Origin: Chitinophagaceae bacterium
GTDB lineage: Bacteria > Bacteroidota > Bacteroidia > Chitinophagales > Chitinophagaceae
Length of the DNA stretch: 64,000 nt
Assembly: GCA_023957575.1 (NCBI GenBank)
Contig: JAMLGU010000002.1
Span: forward strand, 1 to 64,000
Direction: 5' to 3'
Shown here: in pieces, positions 25,879 to 35,131 of the stretch
How the letters are laid out: each line of letters begins with the position of its first letter
How positions within the stretch are numbered: position 1 is the first letter of the stretch
Translations under genes and position numbers: made by a program
The notes under the pieces: generated by a model
What the model saw: the letters and a program-made list of their open reading frames with translations, nothing else
The model's database searches: none
What the model was told of the DNA's origin: nothing

Positions 25879-26468
25879 CCTTTTTAATTAATTTTACTTT
25901 ACTTATTTTAATTTTAATACTATTTATTCAATGCTGTTAAAAAATAAACTCATCCCATGTTTAAATTAAAAACCTTTTGACCTTTTCTCCTGTCATTATT
26001 TACTTTCTCTTGCTAAGAAATCTCTCCTAAAATTACTATTTTTTACACTTTAAGAAAAATATATTTTACGCTTACTTTCACCCTCTTTCCCCCAAATTTT
26101 CTTTCCATTTTACCAATCAATTCAGTATCTCCACGCAATGAACCGTATCCTACTTTTGACATTCTTTTTTTCTGCATCTTAAAGCCGTCTTGACCTGGCA
26201 TTATTCCTATTTTGATAAAATCCCTGTCTGGAAGAAACCGGAGCATCAAGCCCGAAAAAATAAAATCAACCTCTGTTACTCTCCCCAACCACCCATCGCC
26301 CCTTTGGACTGGCGCAGGGTAAAAAGAGAACAAAAACAATTTTGATTATCATTAACGTCTGACCAGCTTACCACAGGCAGCCACGAAGGAAACTAACGCC
26401 GAAGGCAAACTGGCTGTAATGCAGCCGTGTCTTTTTCAGCCATCATTTTTTTATTCTGCCATATCCGC
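25879..26468. other. Intergenic region without a convincing gene
   Basis: No recognisable gene is seen in about 590 bases between the ISAs1 element and the transposase remnant. A 98-codon minus-strand frame (26043-26339) has no recognisable motif. The stretch may be debris of a decayed mobile element. Confidence 0.4.
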
Positions 26469-26735
26469 TTATCGTATTATTTCCATATTATTATGGTCAG
26501 AAAAATCTTTCTCACTCAAATTACGACTCAGCCGGTCTTCTGTTTTTATTAAAGCAATGTCTTCATCAAAACTACGCCCAATATTGGAAAGTGTTACATC
26601 CCGGTCGGCCTGTATGCCATAAAGCATCTCCCTGAAAAAACGCTTCGTGGTTTTAGAAAATGGTTTTGAAATGATTCCTGAAAATTTACTAAGTTGCGCC
26701 TTGAAACGGTTGATAGATAAAGAGTTTGTGTCCAT
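26469..26735 (-). pseudogene. N-terminal remnant of a transposase
   Basis: The frame started at ATG 26735 gives 88 residues. The string SKTTKRFFREMLYGIQADRD and the later LIKTEDRLSRNLSEKDFSDH resemble the N-terminal part of a DDE transposase group common in Bacteroidota and Firmicutes (KRF.REM.YGI ... K..DRLSRNL). The catalytic domain is absent: the frame ends after NNMEIIR and downstream sequence does not continue it in any frame I could follow. It is probably the relic of an old insertion. Confidence 0.5.
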
Positions 26736-26893
26736 AATCGTATTAAAATGTTTGTTGGAACTGCATTTTACGAAAATGGGCACATTTTTTTGGGGAAACT
26801 TTTTTCGGACAGTTTGACAGTTTTACCAAAAACCAAACCAAAAAAAGCTTGCACTTCTAAAAACGTGTAAACCTTTGCATGATAAGACTTTCG

Positions 26894-27457
26894 TTAGTTA
26901 GAACCTGTGTTTTTAAGGGAACTCCGGTTATCATAATATACCAACTCGCCATTTACAATTCGGGCAGGTGAGGTATAATGATGCTCTTCAATTTTATTTT
27001 TACTCATAATATGCCAAACCGTCCATTGTTTAGATTTCAGCCAATCCGAAACCATTGACCGGTGGCATCGCCACCACAACGCCTCGGAGCACATTATAGC
27101 CGTCTTTTGGGCAGCCGCTATTTCTTCAAGTTGAATTATTGCCTTTTTGAAGGTATCGGTTTCCATATAATCGGCATATCCCATAAAAGATTCATTGTGC
27201 CAGCGGGTATTGTGTGAATTTTTAAGCGGCTTTCGTCTGCCTCCCAAATCAACAAGGTGCAGATAATTAATTCCTGCCGATGGTAAGGACTTCTCCAGAT
27301 TTTCTTTATTAAACTGAGGAAATTTTCTGGAACCCGGGAAATGCCTGATATCCACCAACATTTCAATACCTGCCTCCTTCAGCATTTCAATAAATTCGTC
27401 AATAGTGTGTGTGGAATGACCAATGGTATAGACGATATGCAGTTTCCTTTCAGACAT
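26894..27457 (-). CDS. DUF488 family protein
   Basis: The 187-residue cytoplasmic protein has the family features YTIGHSTHTIDEFIEML (residues 10-26), DIRHFPGSRKFPQFN (about 37-51), YADYM, and the conserved CSEALWWRCHRSMVSDWL (about 118-135) with two cysteines and a histidine. DUF488 proteins are widespread; the CSE..WRCHR centre suggests a thiol- or metal-dependent reaction, but none has been firmly assigned. The gene is monocistronic and diverges from the DUF1080 gene. Confidence 0.88.
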   Translation of the reverse strand: MSERKLHIVYTIGHSTHTIDEFIEMLKEAGIEMLVDIRHFPGSRKFPQFNKENLEKSLPSAGINYLHLVDLGGRRKPLKNSHNTRWHNESFMGYADYMETDTFKKAIIQLEEIAAAQKTAIMCSEALWWRCHRSMVSDWLKSKQWTVWHIMSKNKIEEHHYTSPARIVNGELVYYDNRSSLKNTGSN

Positions 27458-27586
27458 TTTAATTTTCTGGTAATTATTTTTTGTGGTAAATAAAGATAAT
27501 CATAAAATCAACTTAGAGTTTTGATTATTTTTGGGAATCATTTTTTGAGATAATTATCATTCATCAAAATTTTAAAATAAATAAAT

Positions 27587-28327
27587 ATGAGACAAATTTT
27601 ACTCTTCGTGGCCTGTCTGTTTTTGTTTTTAAATGGATACTCAAAAGAAATAAAAAATGAAATAGAGAAGCCTTTCAATTCTAAGTCAGATATGACAAAA
27701 AAAGGAAAATGGAAAAAACTTTTTGACGGCCAAACCCTTAACGGCTGGCATGGTTACAATAAAGGCAATAAAGCTGTAAAAAACTGGGTAGTTATGGATG
27801 ACGCTTTGGTTTGCTTAGGCGCATCCAAGGATGATACCGGTGGCGATATTGTAACTGACGGCCAGTATGAGAATTTTGAACTACAATGGGAATGGAAGGT
27901 GGACAAAGGCAGCAATAGTGGTGTAATGTATCACGTGGTTGAAGACCCAAAATACAAAGCGCCTTACTACACTGGCCCCGAATATCAGATAATTGATGAC
28001 GTTAATTTTCCTGGAAAATTAGAGGAGTGGCAGCAGGCCGGAGCAGATTATGCCATGCATCTGGCCGGACCCAACAAAAAATTAAAACCGGTGGGCGAAT
28101 GGAATCTCAGCAAAATTATTTTCAATCGTGGTCAGGTAGAGCATTGGCTCAATGGAGAAAAAATTCTTGAATTTCAAGCCTGGACAGACGATTGGAAGTA
28201 TAAAAAGGAAACAGGCAAGTGGAAGGATTTTCCTGATTATGGCAAAGCTAAAAAGGGGCATATTGCACTGCAGGATCATGGGAATAAAGCATACTATAAG
28301 AATATTAAGATCAGGGAGTTGCAATAA
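27587..28327 (+). CDS. DUF1080 (3-keto-disaccharide hydrolase-like) secreted protein
   Basis: The 246-residue protein has a signal peptide (1-19, LFLNGYS) followed by one DUF1080 concanavalin-like jelly-roll domain. Typical motifs are KKLFDGQTLNGWHGYNKGN, the DIVTDGQYENFELQWEWKV strand pair, SNSGVMYHV and GPEYQIIDD. Some members act on 3-keto-glycosides; others are carbohydrate-binding. It probably works in the periplasm. A terminator-like hairpin follows at 28355-28388. Confidence 0.88.
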   Translation: MRQILLFVACLFLFLNGYSKEIKNEIEKPFNSKSDMTKKGKWKKLFDGQTLNGWHGYNKGNKAVKNWVVMDDALVCLGASKDDTGGDIVTDGQYENFELQWEWKVDKGSNSGVMYHVVEDPKYKAPYYTGPEYQIIDDVNFPGKLEEWQQAGADYAMHLAGPNKKLKPVGEWNLSKIIFNRGQVEHWLNGEKILEFQAWTDDWKYKKETGKWKDFPDYGKAKKGHIALQDHGNKAYYKNIKIRELQ

Positions 28328-28354
28328 TACAATTCAACTAAATATTGATATAAT

Positions 28355-28388
28355 AAAAATCCCGGCCTTTTTCAAAACCGGGATTTTT
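28355..28388. terminator. Bidirectional intrinsic terminator
   Basis: AAAAATCCCGG (28355-28365) pairs perfectly with CCGGGATTTTT (28378-28388), with a 12-base loop and A/T runs at both edges. It lies between the convergent DUF1080 and rplY genes and can serve both. Confidence 0.85.
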
Positions 28389-28406
28389 AATATTGTATCA
28401 ACAGCA

Positions 28407-28985
28407 TTATTTTTTATCGGCTGCTGCTTCTTCCTGCCTCAATTGTCTTGTCATCACTACAGATGCAATCGGAATACGAGGAGAGTTCATTATTTCCATG
28501 TTTTCCACTTTCACATCTTCAACCCTGATGTTTCCATTAATTTCCAGATCCTTAATAGATACTTCAATTTCTTCTTTCAAATCTTTAGGAAGCGTTTTCA
28601 CCTTCAAAGACTTAATTTTTGGAACAAATCTACCACCGGCTCTAACGCCTTTGGCAGTTCCGGTAAACTTGATAGGAATAGAAGCGATCAGTTTTTTGCC
28701 CTCTACCAGTTCCAAAAAATCAACGTGAATCAGTTCATCGGTAACTTTATCAAACTGCAGGTCTTTCATAATGCAATTATAGGAATTGCCATCAACTTTA
28801 ATGTTCACCAACTGGAAATTTGGAGTATAAACCAGCTTTTTAAAAATAGGCATCGGTGCACTGAAGTTGATTTCCTTTGCACCCCCATAAATTACAGCAG
28901 GCACGCTGCCCTGAGAGCGAATCTGGCGGGTGGCTCCTTTGCCAAATGCGGTCCTCAGTTGTCCTTCAATTGTAATTGATTTCAT
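28407..28985 (-). CDS. rplY: Large-subunit ribosomal protein L25, CTC type
   Basis: The 192-residue protein is the two-domain (CTC/TL5) form. The N-terminal 5S rRNA-binding domain (about 1-90) starts MKSITIEGQLRTAFGKGATR and includes VPAVIYGG. The C-terminal beta domain (about 95-180) contains PIKFTGTAKGVRAGG. It binds 5S rRNA in the central protuberance. The gene follows prs by 28 bases on the minus strand; prs-rplY is a widely conserved pair. Confidence 0.95.
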   Translation of the reverse strand: MKSITIEGQLRTAFGKGATRQIRSQGSVPAVIYGGAKEINFSAPMPIFKKLVYTPNFQLVNIKVDGNSYNCIMKDLQFDKVTDELIHVDFLELVEGKKLIASIPIKFTGTAKGVRAGGRFVPKIKSLKVKTLPKDLKEEIEVSIKDLEINGNIRVEDVKVENMEIMNSPRIPIASVVMTRQLRQEEAAADKK

Positions 28986-29013
28986 TTTTTATATTGTTTT
29001 AAAATTTACTCTT

Positions 29014-29985
29014 TTATTCTTTTTTCAAATTAGAGTGAATGAACAGCCCTGTAATACTCTTATTTTCAAAAGCGTGTTTGATGGTAGTGGCGAATAAACG
29101 GGCTACAGAAATCACTTTAATTTTTGAACTTTCCTTTTTTAAGGGAATTGTATTACAAACCACCAATTCCTCCAACACACTGTTTTCAATAATTTCGTAA
29201 GCATTGCCACTTAGCACGGGATGGGTAATCATTGCTCTCACACTTCTGGCACCTTTCTCTTTTATCAGTTCGGCACATTTGGCCAAAGTACCTCCCGTAT
29301 CGCACATATCATCAATTATCACTACATCTCTGTCGTCCACCTCCCCTATCAGCGTCATACTTGCTATTTCGTTTGCACGTTTACGACTCTTGTCGCAAAT
29401 CACCATGTCCACATTAAAATAAGAGGATATTTCCCTTATTCTTTTGGTACTTCCCACGTCAGGGGCCGCAAAGGTAAGGTTTTTTAATTGTAATTTTTCA
29501 ATATATGGAATAAAAACGGCATGACTATCGAGGTGATCCACCGGAATATCAAAATAGCCCTGAATCTGTGGCGCGTGTAAATCCATTGTGATGATACGAT
29601 CAGCACCGGCTGCAGTGAGCATATTGGCAATCAACTTACTGCCAATAGCTACTCTCGGCCTGTCTTTCCGGTCTTGCCGGGCATAACCATAATAGGGAAT
29701 TACGGCTACTACCTTATACGCAGACGCTCTTTTGGCAGCATCAATCATCAACAGCAACTCCATCAAATTATCAGTTGGAGAATAGGTGCTTTGGATACAA
29801 AAAACATAGTCACCCCTGACGCTTTCGATGTAATTGGTGGAAATTTCACCATCCTTGAATTTCTGAATATTTACTTTACCTAAATCGCATCCGTAGATAT
29901 CGCAAATTTCTTCTGCAAGTTCCTCTGAGGCATGACCCGAAAAAATTTGGGCTTCATGATAACCTGAATGAATCGTATTTTGCAT
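29014..29985 (-). CDS. prs: Ribose-phosphate pyrophosphokinase (PRPP synthetase)
   Basis: The enzyme makes PRPP from ribose 5-phosphate and ATP for nucleotide, His and Trp synthesis. Motifs are FKDGE (flexible loop start), MDLHAPQIQGYFDIPVDHL, and the PRPP-binding loop VVIIDDMCDTGGTLAKCAE. The frame reaches back to 30069, but the extra 28 residues (hydrophobic, not conserved in the family) argue for the ATG at 29985, which gives 323 residues, close to the usual length. It is upstream of rplY. Confidence 0.95.
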   Translation of the reverse strand: MQNTIHSGYHEAQIFSGHASEELAEEICDIYGCDLGKVNIQKFKDGEISTNYIESVRGDYVFCIQSTYSPTDNLMELLLMIDAAKRASAYKVVAVIPYYGYARQDRKDRPRVAIGSKLIANMLTAAGADRIITMDLHAPQIQGYFDIPVDHLDSHAVFIPYIEKLQLKNLTFAAPDVGSTKRIREISSYFNVDMVICDKSRKRANEIASMTLIGEVDDRDVVIIDDMCDTGGTLAKCAELIKEKGARSVRAMITHPVLSGNAYEIIENSVLEELVVCNTIPLKKESSKIKVISVARLFATTIKHAFENKSITGLFIHSNLKKE

Positions 29986-30090
29986 TTGACTTAACAATAA
30001 TGCAGCGAAGATATTAATAAGCAATTTTTTAACCAAAGGGATTTTGGATAACGGATGAGTTTTCCACAATTGTTATGCACATTAGTATAA

Positions 30091-30153
30091 ATTAGACTTT
30101 AGACTTTAGATTTTAGACTTTAGATATTAGATATAAGATTTTAGATATGAGAT
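30091..30153. repeat. Heptanucleotide tandem array, TTTAGAT type
   Basis: Nine 7-base units: ATTAGAC, TTTAGAC, TTTAGAT, ATTAGAT, ATAAGAT and ATGAGAT variants. Rotated, the units are GATTTTA-like, so they belong with the arrays at 19172 and 19261. It sits between prs and the aldehyde dehydrogenase gene. Confidence 0.8.
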
Positions 30154-30257
30154 AACAGGCATTGGAAATCTGGTTTTTAATGACGGATATTGCGGGACTG
30201 AAAACGAATCCATATATTTTCTTTTATATTTATATATATATTTAACTGATTATCAAT

Positions 30258-31739
30258 TTACACACTCTCTTTAGTGAGTTCATTATTCACAGTGCGCCAA
30301 ATACCTAAGGGGTTTTCATTCTTTAGTTCATCGGGCAACAAATCATTGCTCCAGTTCTGAAAAGCAATCGGACGGGAAAATCTTCTGATACCATCTGCCC
30401 CTACTGCCGTAAACCGCGAATCGGTAGTAGCCGGAAACGGGCCGCCGTGCTGCATACTCAGGCATACTTCCACACCTGTAGGTACACCATTCAGAATGAA
30501 GCGACCACAAAGGTTTTTAATGTCTTCTATCAATTCAGGATAGCTCATTATATCGTCATCAGTAGCCATAATGGTGGCAGTAAGCTGTCCGCCAATATGC
30601 AGTGCAACCTCTGCCATTTGACTGATATCTGTGCATTTTATAATTAAAGAAAACGGGCCGAATACTTCTTTATGTAAAATCGGATTTTTTATAAAGTTTT
30701 CAGCCTTTGTTTCAGCTATGGAAGCGACCGCCAGATTTTCTTTGGCAGAAATTTCAGACACAGCAATTATTCTAACCTCAGGTTGAGCCAAAGTATCTGC
30801 CCTTTTTTCAAAATAATTTTTACTGATTCCCTGATGCAGCATTGTTTCGGGAACTGATTTTTCAATTTTTGATGCCAGAATTTTTTCAAAATCATCCAAT
30901 TCGGGGCTTTCAATACCAATAATCAACCCGGGATTGGTACAAAACTGACCAACACCTAAGGTAATTGAGTCGGCATACATATTAGCTATTGCCTCAGGTT
31001 CGTTTTTTAATTTTTCAGGAAGTAAAAACACAGGATTGGTACTGCTCATTTCTGCAAATACCGGAATAGGTTCTTTTCGTTGGTTGGCCCAGTCGAACAA
31101 TTGTTTTCCGCCGGCCAATGAACCGGTAAAACCCACTGCTTTCACAAGCGGATGTTCGACTAACGCCTTTCCCACGCTAAAAGAAACTCCATGAATATGA
31201 GTAAAAACACCATCAGGTAAATGATTTATTTTGATAGCTTTATGGATCGCTTCTGCCACTTTTTCACCGGTTCCGGCATGTGCAGGATGTGCTTTCACAA
31301 TTACAGGGCAGCCGGCTGCTAATGCACAGGCGGTATCGCCTCCGGCTGTGGAATAAGCAAATGGAAAATTGGCAGCGCCAAAGACTGCCACAGGACCAAG
31401 AGGAATCAGCATTTTTCTCAAATCCGGCTTCGGCGGTGTTTTGTCGGCAATTCCTGTGTCAATTCGAATATCTAACCAGTCGCCTTTTTCACAGGCAGCC
31501 GCATAAGATGTCAACTGAAAGATAGTTCTTTTCAATTCGCCTCTGAGCCTTGCTTCAGTGAGATTCGTTTCCCGCGCAGCAATCACAATCAACTCCGCTT
31601 CAGAAACCTGAAGTTGATGAGCAATCTCTCTCATAAAATCGGCCCTTTGTTTCAGGCTGAGTTTTCTATAAGAATGAAACGCAGCCCGGGATTTTTGCAT
31701 AAACTTATCCAATTCTTCAATCGTCACATCTCTATACAT
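30258..31739 (-). CDS. NAD(P)-dependent aldehyde dehydrogenase, 2,5-dioxovalerate-dehydrogenase-like
   Basis: The 493-residue ALDH-superfamily enzyme has a nucleotide-binding segment PLGPVAVFGAANFPFAYSTA, GFTGSLAGGKQLFD, the catalytic Glu in FAEMSSTNP, and the catalytic Cys in GQFCTNPG. The particular set (FGAANFPFAYST, VKAHPAHAGTG) matches the alpha-ketoglutaric semialdehyde dehydrogenase branch that ends pentose, glucarate or hydroxyproline breakdown. No other pathway gene is next to it, so the physiological substrate is inferred only from similarity. Confidence 0.88.
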   Translation of the reverse strand: MYRDVTIEELDKFMQKSRAAFHSYRKLSLKQRADFMREIAHQLQVSEAELIVIAARETNLTEARLRGELKRTIFQLTSYAAACEKGDWLDIRIDTGIADKTPPKPDLRKMLIPLGPVAVFGAANFPFAYSTAGGDTACALAAGCPVIVKAHPAHAGTGEKVAEAIHKAIKINHLPDGVFTHIHGVSFSVGKALVEHPLVKAVGFTGSLAGGKQLFDWANQRKEPIPVFAEMSSTNPVFLLPEKLKNEPEAIANMYADSITLGVGQFCTNPGLIIGIESPELDDFEKILASKIEKSVPETMLHQGISKNYFEKRADTLAQPEVRIIAVSEISAKENLAVASIAETKAENFIKNPILHKEVFGPFSLIIKCTDISQMAEVALHIGGQLTATIMATDDDIMSYPELIEDIKNLCGRFILNGVPTGVEVCLSMQHGGPFPATTDSRFTAVGADGIRRFSRPIAFQNWSNDLLPDELKNENPLGIWRTVNNELTKESV

Positions 31740-31927
31740 AGCTTTTAAATTAATATTTTAATCAATGGAATTTTAAATTCAAACCCGAAAATTGAATCAA
31801 AAAAGGTTATTAAATCGCACTTCAATATTCAAAATCAATAACTTATGATATTCATTATAATTTCAATCCCTGCTTCTATTTTACATATATTATAAACAGA
31901 TGACTGACAGATGATGTTTATAAAAAA

Positions 31928-31948
31928 AGCCGGCATTTACTACCGGCT
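31928..31948 (-). terminator. Intrinsic terminator of the tail-specific protease gene
   Basis: AGCCGG (31928-31933) pairs with CCGGCT (31943-31948) with a 9-base loop. On the minus strand it is followed by a T-run (the A-run at 31922-31928 on the plus strand). It lies 32 bases after the stop codon of the protease gene. Confidence 0.8.
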
Positions 31949-31979
31949 GATTATTAAGCTAATTAATTTTTCTATATTT

Positions 31980-34163
31980 TTAATTCACAGTAATAACGGA
32001 AGATGAATTTTTTGCCACATTTTCCATATTTATCATATCATCCACCACTCTTACAGCCTGGTCAAGATAAATATCTTCACTGAGGCTTTTTAACCAGGCT
32101 TTTACCCTTTCCTGTTTGTTTTTATCATCGGCATATTTGTTTTGCTCATTGTGGAGCAACGAAACATTAAGCTTATTTTTCAGCTTCATAACTGCTTCAA
32201 TTTGGGATACTTTTTCTTTTATCTCTTTCTTTTCATTTCTGTAATCGTCGATATTCAAAGAATAGCTTTTATCGTTTTGGCGAGACAGCCATGCGCTATT
32301 ATCCTTTATGATGGTGAAAGCGCTGTCCTGTGCCAATCGCACATTGCTTTCCTGCTGTATAGTTTTCAAGTCAAATGATGCCGGCCACTTTTTGAAACTG
32401 GCTTTTGAAATTTCATCATAAGGTAAAGCGTCTTCATTGTCTTTTTCACGCAGTTTCAAGGTTTCAATCTGGCTTGGCAGAATAATATCCGACTCCACTC
32501 CTTTCAATTGGGTAGAGCCTCCGTTTATACGGTAAAACTTTTGTAATGTAAGCTTTAATGTTCCAAGCTCCGATTCTCCAAAAGTAAAACCGTTTTTGGC
32601 ATCGAGGCCAATATTTCGTTGTACGGTACCTTTGCCATAGGTAGAGGTACTGCCAATAATTACCCCTCTGCCATAATCCTGAATTGCGGCTGCAAATATT
32701 TCGGATGCCGATGCGCTGAATTCATTTACCAAAACCGCTAATGGTCCCGAATACAATACGTCTGCTTCATTATCTTTTAAAACCGTGGGACGATTATTTC
32801 TGTCTTTTACCTGAACCACAGGACCCTGATTAATAAACAGGCCCACCATTTGTACCACATCATACAGGGAACCGCCTCCATTGTTTCTCAAATCCAAAAT
32901 TATTCCGTCCACTTTGTCGGCCATCAGTTTTTTTACCTCTTTTTCCACGTCCAAATAACTTCTTCTACCATTGGCATCATCAAAAGCGGCATAAAATTCA
33001 GGTAAATAAATGACACCTATTTTAGAGTGGCTGGCGCTGTCTTTAATGATGGCGCTTCGCGCGTATGTATCTATATCGTTTTCAATTTTCTCTCTTTTCA
33101 ATTTTACTATTTTAATGCTTCCATCAGGTTTTTTTATGGTGAGTGTTACGATGCTTCCTTCTTTGCCTCTGATGAGTTTTACGGCATCCTGAACCATGTA
33201 CCCAAACAAATCAACTGCCGGGCCATCTCCCTGAGCCACTTTGGTAATAATATCGCCGGGCTGAATTACACCGGATTTTGCTGAAGGACTTCCTACGTTC
33301 ACACTGGTAATCTTAATTCCTGCATCCGTATATTGAAGCGCAGCGCCGATTCCGTAAAAGGTGCCGCTCATTGCTTCGTCAAAATACCTTTTATCAAGTG
33401 GAGGCATAAATTCTGTATGCGGATCCATGGAGCTAGCTATCGCATCCACAAACATATTAAACATGTCGTCTTCGGTATATTTTACCTTAAAACGGTTGAA
33501 GATTCGGTTGATAACCGTATCAGTCTTAGCCCTTGCATCCTTTTCCAACTGAGCATCGGTTTTCACCACATAATCTTTGTTTCCTTTATTAGCCTGACGT
33601 TCATCCAGTAAATCCACATAACGTTCCAGAGCCAGATATTTCAGTTTTTTGCGCCAGCGCTCTTTTCTTTCATTCTCAGTTAAAGGAAATTGAAGTTTTG
33701 AACCATCCTGAACCACATCTTCTTTTATATTAAAATCAAAGGGTTTGGCAAGAATTTCTTTACTCCATTGGGAGGCTACATTTACCCTATCGGCAAAAAC
33801 TTTAGATATTGCCTTAAAACTTTCCACCGGAGCGCCTTTTAGTTCATCATCAATTCGGGTACCGTAGTTTTTACTCAGTAAATCAATATCAGATTTCAGA
33901 AACAGGTTTTTATCTATATCCAGAACCTCTATATACTTATTGAACACTTTCTTTGAAAAATTGTCATCTATGGGTTGCGGGCTATAGTGCCCCTGTGTTA
34001 GAATTTGCTCCACCAACCTCATAATCTGTTCATACTTACCAATAGGAGGCGTTTCTTTGGCAAGAGAAGAATTGAAAGTGAAAAACGAAATGATTAAAAC
34101 CAATATTATAACCAAAAAGGGTAACCGCTTCATATCGAAAATATATTTAAAAAAGTTGCTCAC
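31980..34163 (-). CDS. Carboxy-terminal processing (tail-specific) protease, family S41
   Basis: The 727-residue Prc-like enzyme has an N-terminal membrane anchor or signal (about 13-35), a helical domain, and a PDZ domain (GIGAALQYTDAGIKITSVNV, about 265-345). The S41 catalytic domain has Ser in NEFSASASEIF and Lys in STYGKGTVQ. A C-terminal DUF3340-type region follows. It cleaves periplasmic proteins at their C-termini and in other bacteria controls cell-wall hydrolases. If the start is one of the internal Met codons (residue 11), the signal would be more conventional. Confidence 0.93.
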   Translation of the reverse strand: MSNFFKYIFDMKRLPFLVIILVLIISFFTFNSSLAKETPPIGKYEQIMRLVEQILTQGHYSPQPIDDNFSKKVFNKYIEVLDIDKNLFLKSDIDLLSKNYGTRIDDELKGAPVESFKAISKVFADRVNVASQWSKEILAKPFDFNIKEDVVQDGSKLQFPLTENERKERWRKKLKYLALERYVDLLDERQANKGNKDYVVKTDAQLEKDARAKTDTVINRIFNRFKVKYTEDDMFNMFVDAIASSMDPHTEFMPPLDKRYFDEAMSGTFYGIGAALQYTDAGIKITSVNVGSPSAKSGVIQPGDIITKVAQGDGPAVDLFGYMVQDAVKLIRGKEGSIVTLTIKKPDGSIKIVKLKREKIENDIDTYARSAIIKDSASHSKIGVIYLPEFYAAFDDANGRRSYLDVEKEVKKLMADKVDGIILDLRNNGGGSLYDVVQMVGLFINQGPVVQVKDRNNRPTVLKDNEADVLYSGPLAVLVNEFSASASEIFAAAIQDYGRGVIIGSTSTYGKGTVQRNIGLDAKNGFTFGESELGTLKLTLQKFYRINGGSTQLKGVESDIILPSQIETLKLREKDNEDALPYDEISKASFKKWPASFDLKTIQQESNVRLAQDSAFTIIKDNSAWLSRQNDKSYSLNIDDYRNEKKEIKEKVSQIEAVMKLKNKLNVSLLHNEQNKYADDKNKQERVKAWLKSLSEDIYLDQAVRVVDDMINMENVAKNSSSVITVN

Positions 34164-34293
34164 GCTTCAAATTTAATACTTAAAAACCATGCTGAAAGAA
34201 TAATGTTCAATATTTAGCAATTGTTTTTAAATATTACAATATTTTTAGGTCTATTTGCCTCGCTAAATATTGACGACAAATAAATGAATAAAA

Positions 34294-34326
34294 TTGCACA
34301 CAATTCAAATTATTTGCATAAATTTG
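34294..34326 (+). promoter_or_regulatory. tRNA-His promoter
   Basis: TTG (34294-34296) and TAAATTTG (34319-34326), a perfect TAnnTTTG -7 box, lie 17 bases before the tRNA. Spacing is 22 bases. Confidence 0.6.
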
Positions 34327-34343
34327 CATCCCCTAATCACATG

Positions 34344-34417
34344 GTGGCTATAGCTCAGCTGGTTAGAGTATCAGATTGTGGTTCTGAGGGTCGCCGGTTC
34401 GAACCCGGTTAGCCACC
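34344..34417 (+). tRNA. tRNA-His (GTG anticodon)
   Basis: The cloverleaf is readable. The acceptor stem GTGGCTA pairs with TAGCCAC, the D-arm is AGCTCAGCTGGTTAGAG, and the anticodon loop contains GTG in GATTGTGGTTC. The T-arm is CCGGTTCGAACCCGG. Base 34343 is G and base 34417 is C, supplying the G-1:C73 pair that marks tRNA-His. A full CCA is not encoded. A strong terminator follows directly. Confidence 0.95.
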
Positions 34418-34418
34418 C

Positions 34419-34445
34419 AAACCCCGAAAAAACGGGGTTTTTTTT
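34419..34445 (+). terminator. Intrinsic terminator after tRNA-His
   Basis: AAACCCCG (34419-34426), six A residues, CGGGGTTT (34433-34440) and a run of T to 34445. It begins two bases after the tRNA 3' end. Confidence 0.92.
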
Positions 34446-34462
34446 ATACTTAAATATTTTTG

Positions 34463-35017
34463 ATGAATCCTTGGCTTTTATTAATTCCTTTTTTATCCAC
34501 GCTGGCAGGATGGTTTTTTAACGCTTTAGCCGGTAATTACTTATTAAATGTTTATGTAAAGAAAAAAGAAACCGATATTGCCAACCAAATTAGTCAATTG
34601 ATTGTTAGCAACTTGTCTTTGAGCAATCTGAAAGAAAAAATGAGTAACCCTACGCTGATAGACAAGGCAATACCCATGATAGAAACTCACATTGATGAAT
34701 TTTTGAATATCAAACTGAAAGAAGAGATTCCGATGCTGGGAATGTTTATTACCACTAAAACCACCGACAAGGTAAAAGAAGTGTTTATCAATCAACTGAG
34801 AATGCTTTTCCCAAAGGTAATGCAGCAAATTACAGACAATATTTCTACAGACCTGAAAGCTGACAGGCTGGCAGACAAACTATTAGAAAACGAAACTATA
34901 CATTTGAAAATCAAAGACATAATTAAACCTCATCTAAAAAAAGCCGGACTCTTTGGAGCTACAACCGGTTTTTTGATAGGAATTATGAATTTAATTATTG
35001 TATGGCTCATTTTTTGA
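34463..35017 (+). CDS. DUF445 family membrane protein
   Basis: The product has 184 residues from ATG 34463. There is one transmembrane segment at each end (about 5-28 and 163-183) and a helical extracytoplasmic or cytoplasmic middle of alternating charges (KAIPMIETHIDEFLNIKLKE). Shape and terminal glycine-rich GATTGFLIGIMNLIIVW match DUF445 proteins. Function is unknown; a role at the membrane in envelope homeostasis is guesswork. It begins 18 bases after the tRNA terminator, so it must have its own promoter inside or after it. Confidence 0.75.
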   Translation: MNPWLLLIPFLSTLAGWFFNALAGNYLLNVYVKKKETDIANQISQLIVSNLSLSNLKEKMSNPTLIDKAIPMIETHIDEFLNIKLKEEIPMLGMFITTKTTDKVKEVFINQLRMLFPKVMQQITDNISTDLKADRLADKLLENETIHLKIKDIIKPHLKKAGLFGATTGFLIGIMNLIIVWLIF

Positions 35018-35131
35018 AATATAAAGATTTTTACCATTTATATCGGTTTATGAGCATTTATCCTTTTTAAGAATTTATTGCAACAGTAAAACTCATATTT
35101 GCATCTCAAAAGCTAAAATCGACAAAATCGC

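Noticed and set aside
26043..26339. 98-codon minus-strand frame after the ISAs1 element
   Set aside because: No recognisable domain or ribosome-binding site, and low-complexity codon use; treated as chance.
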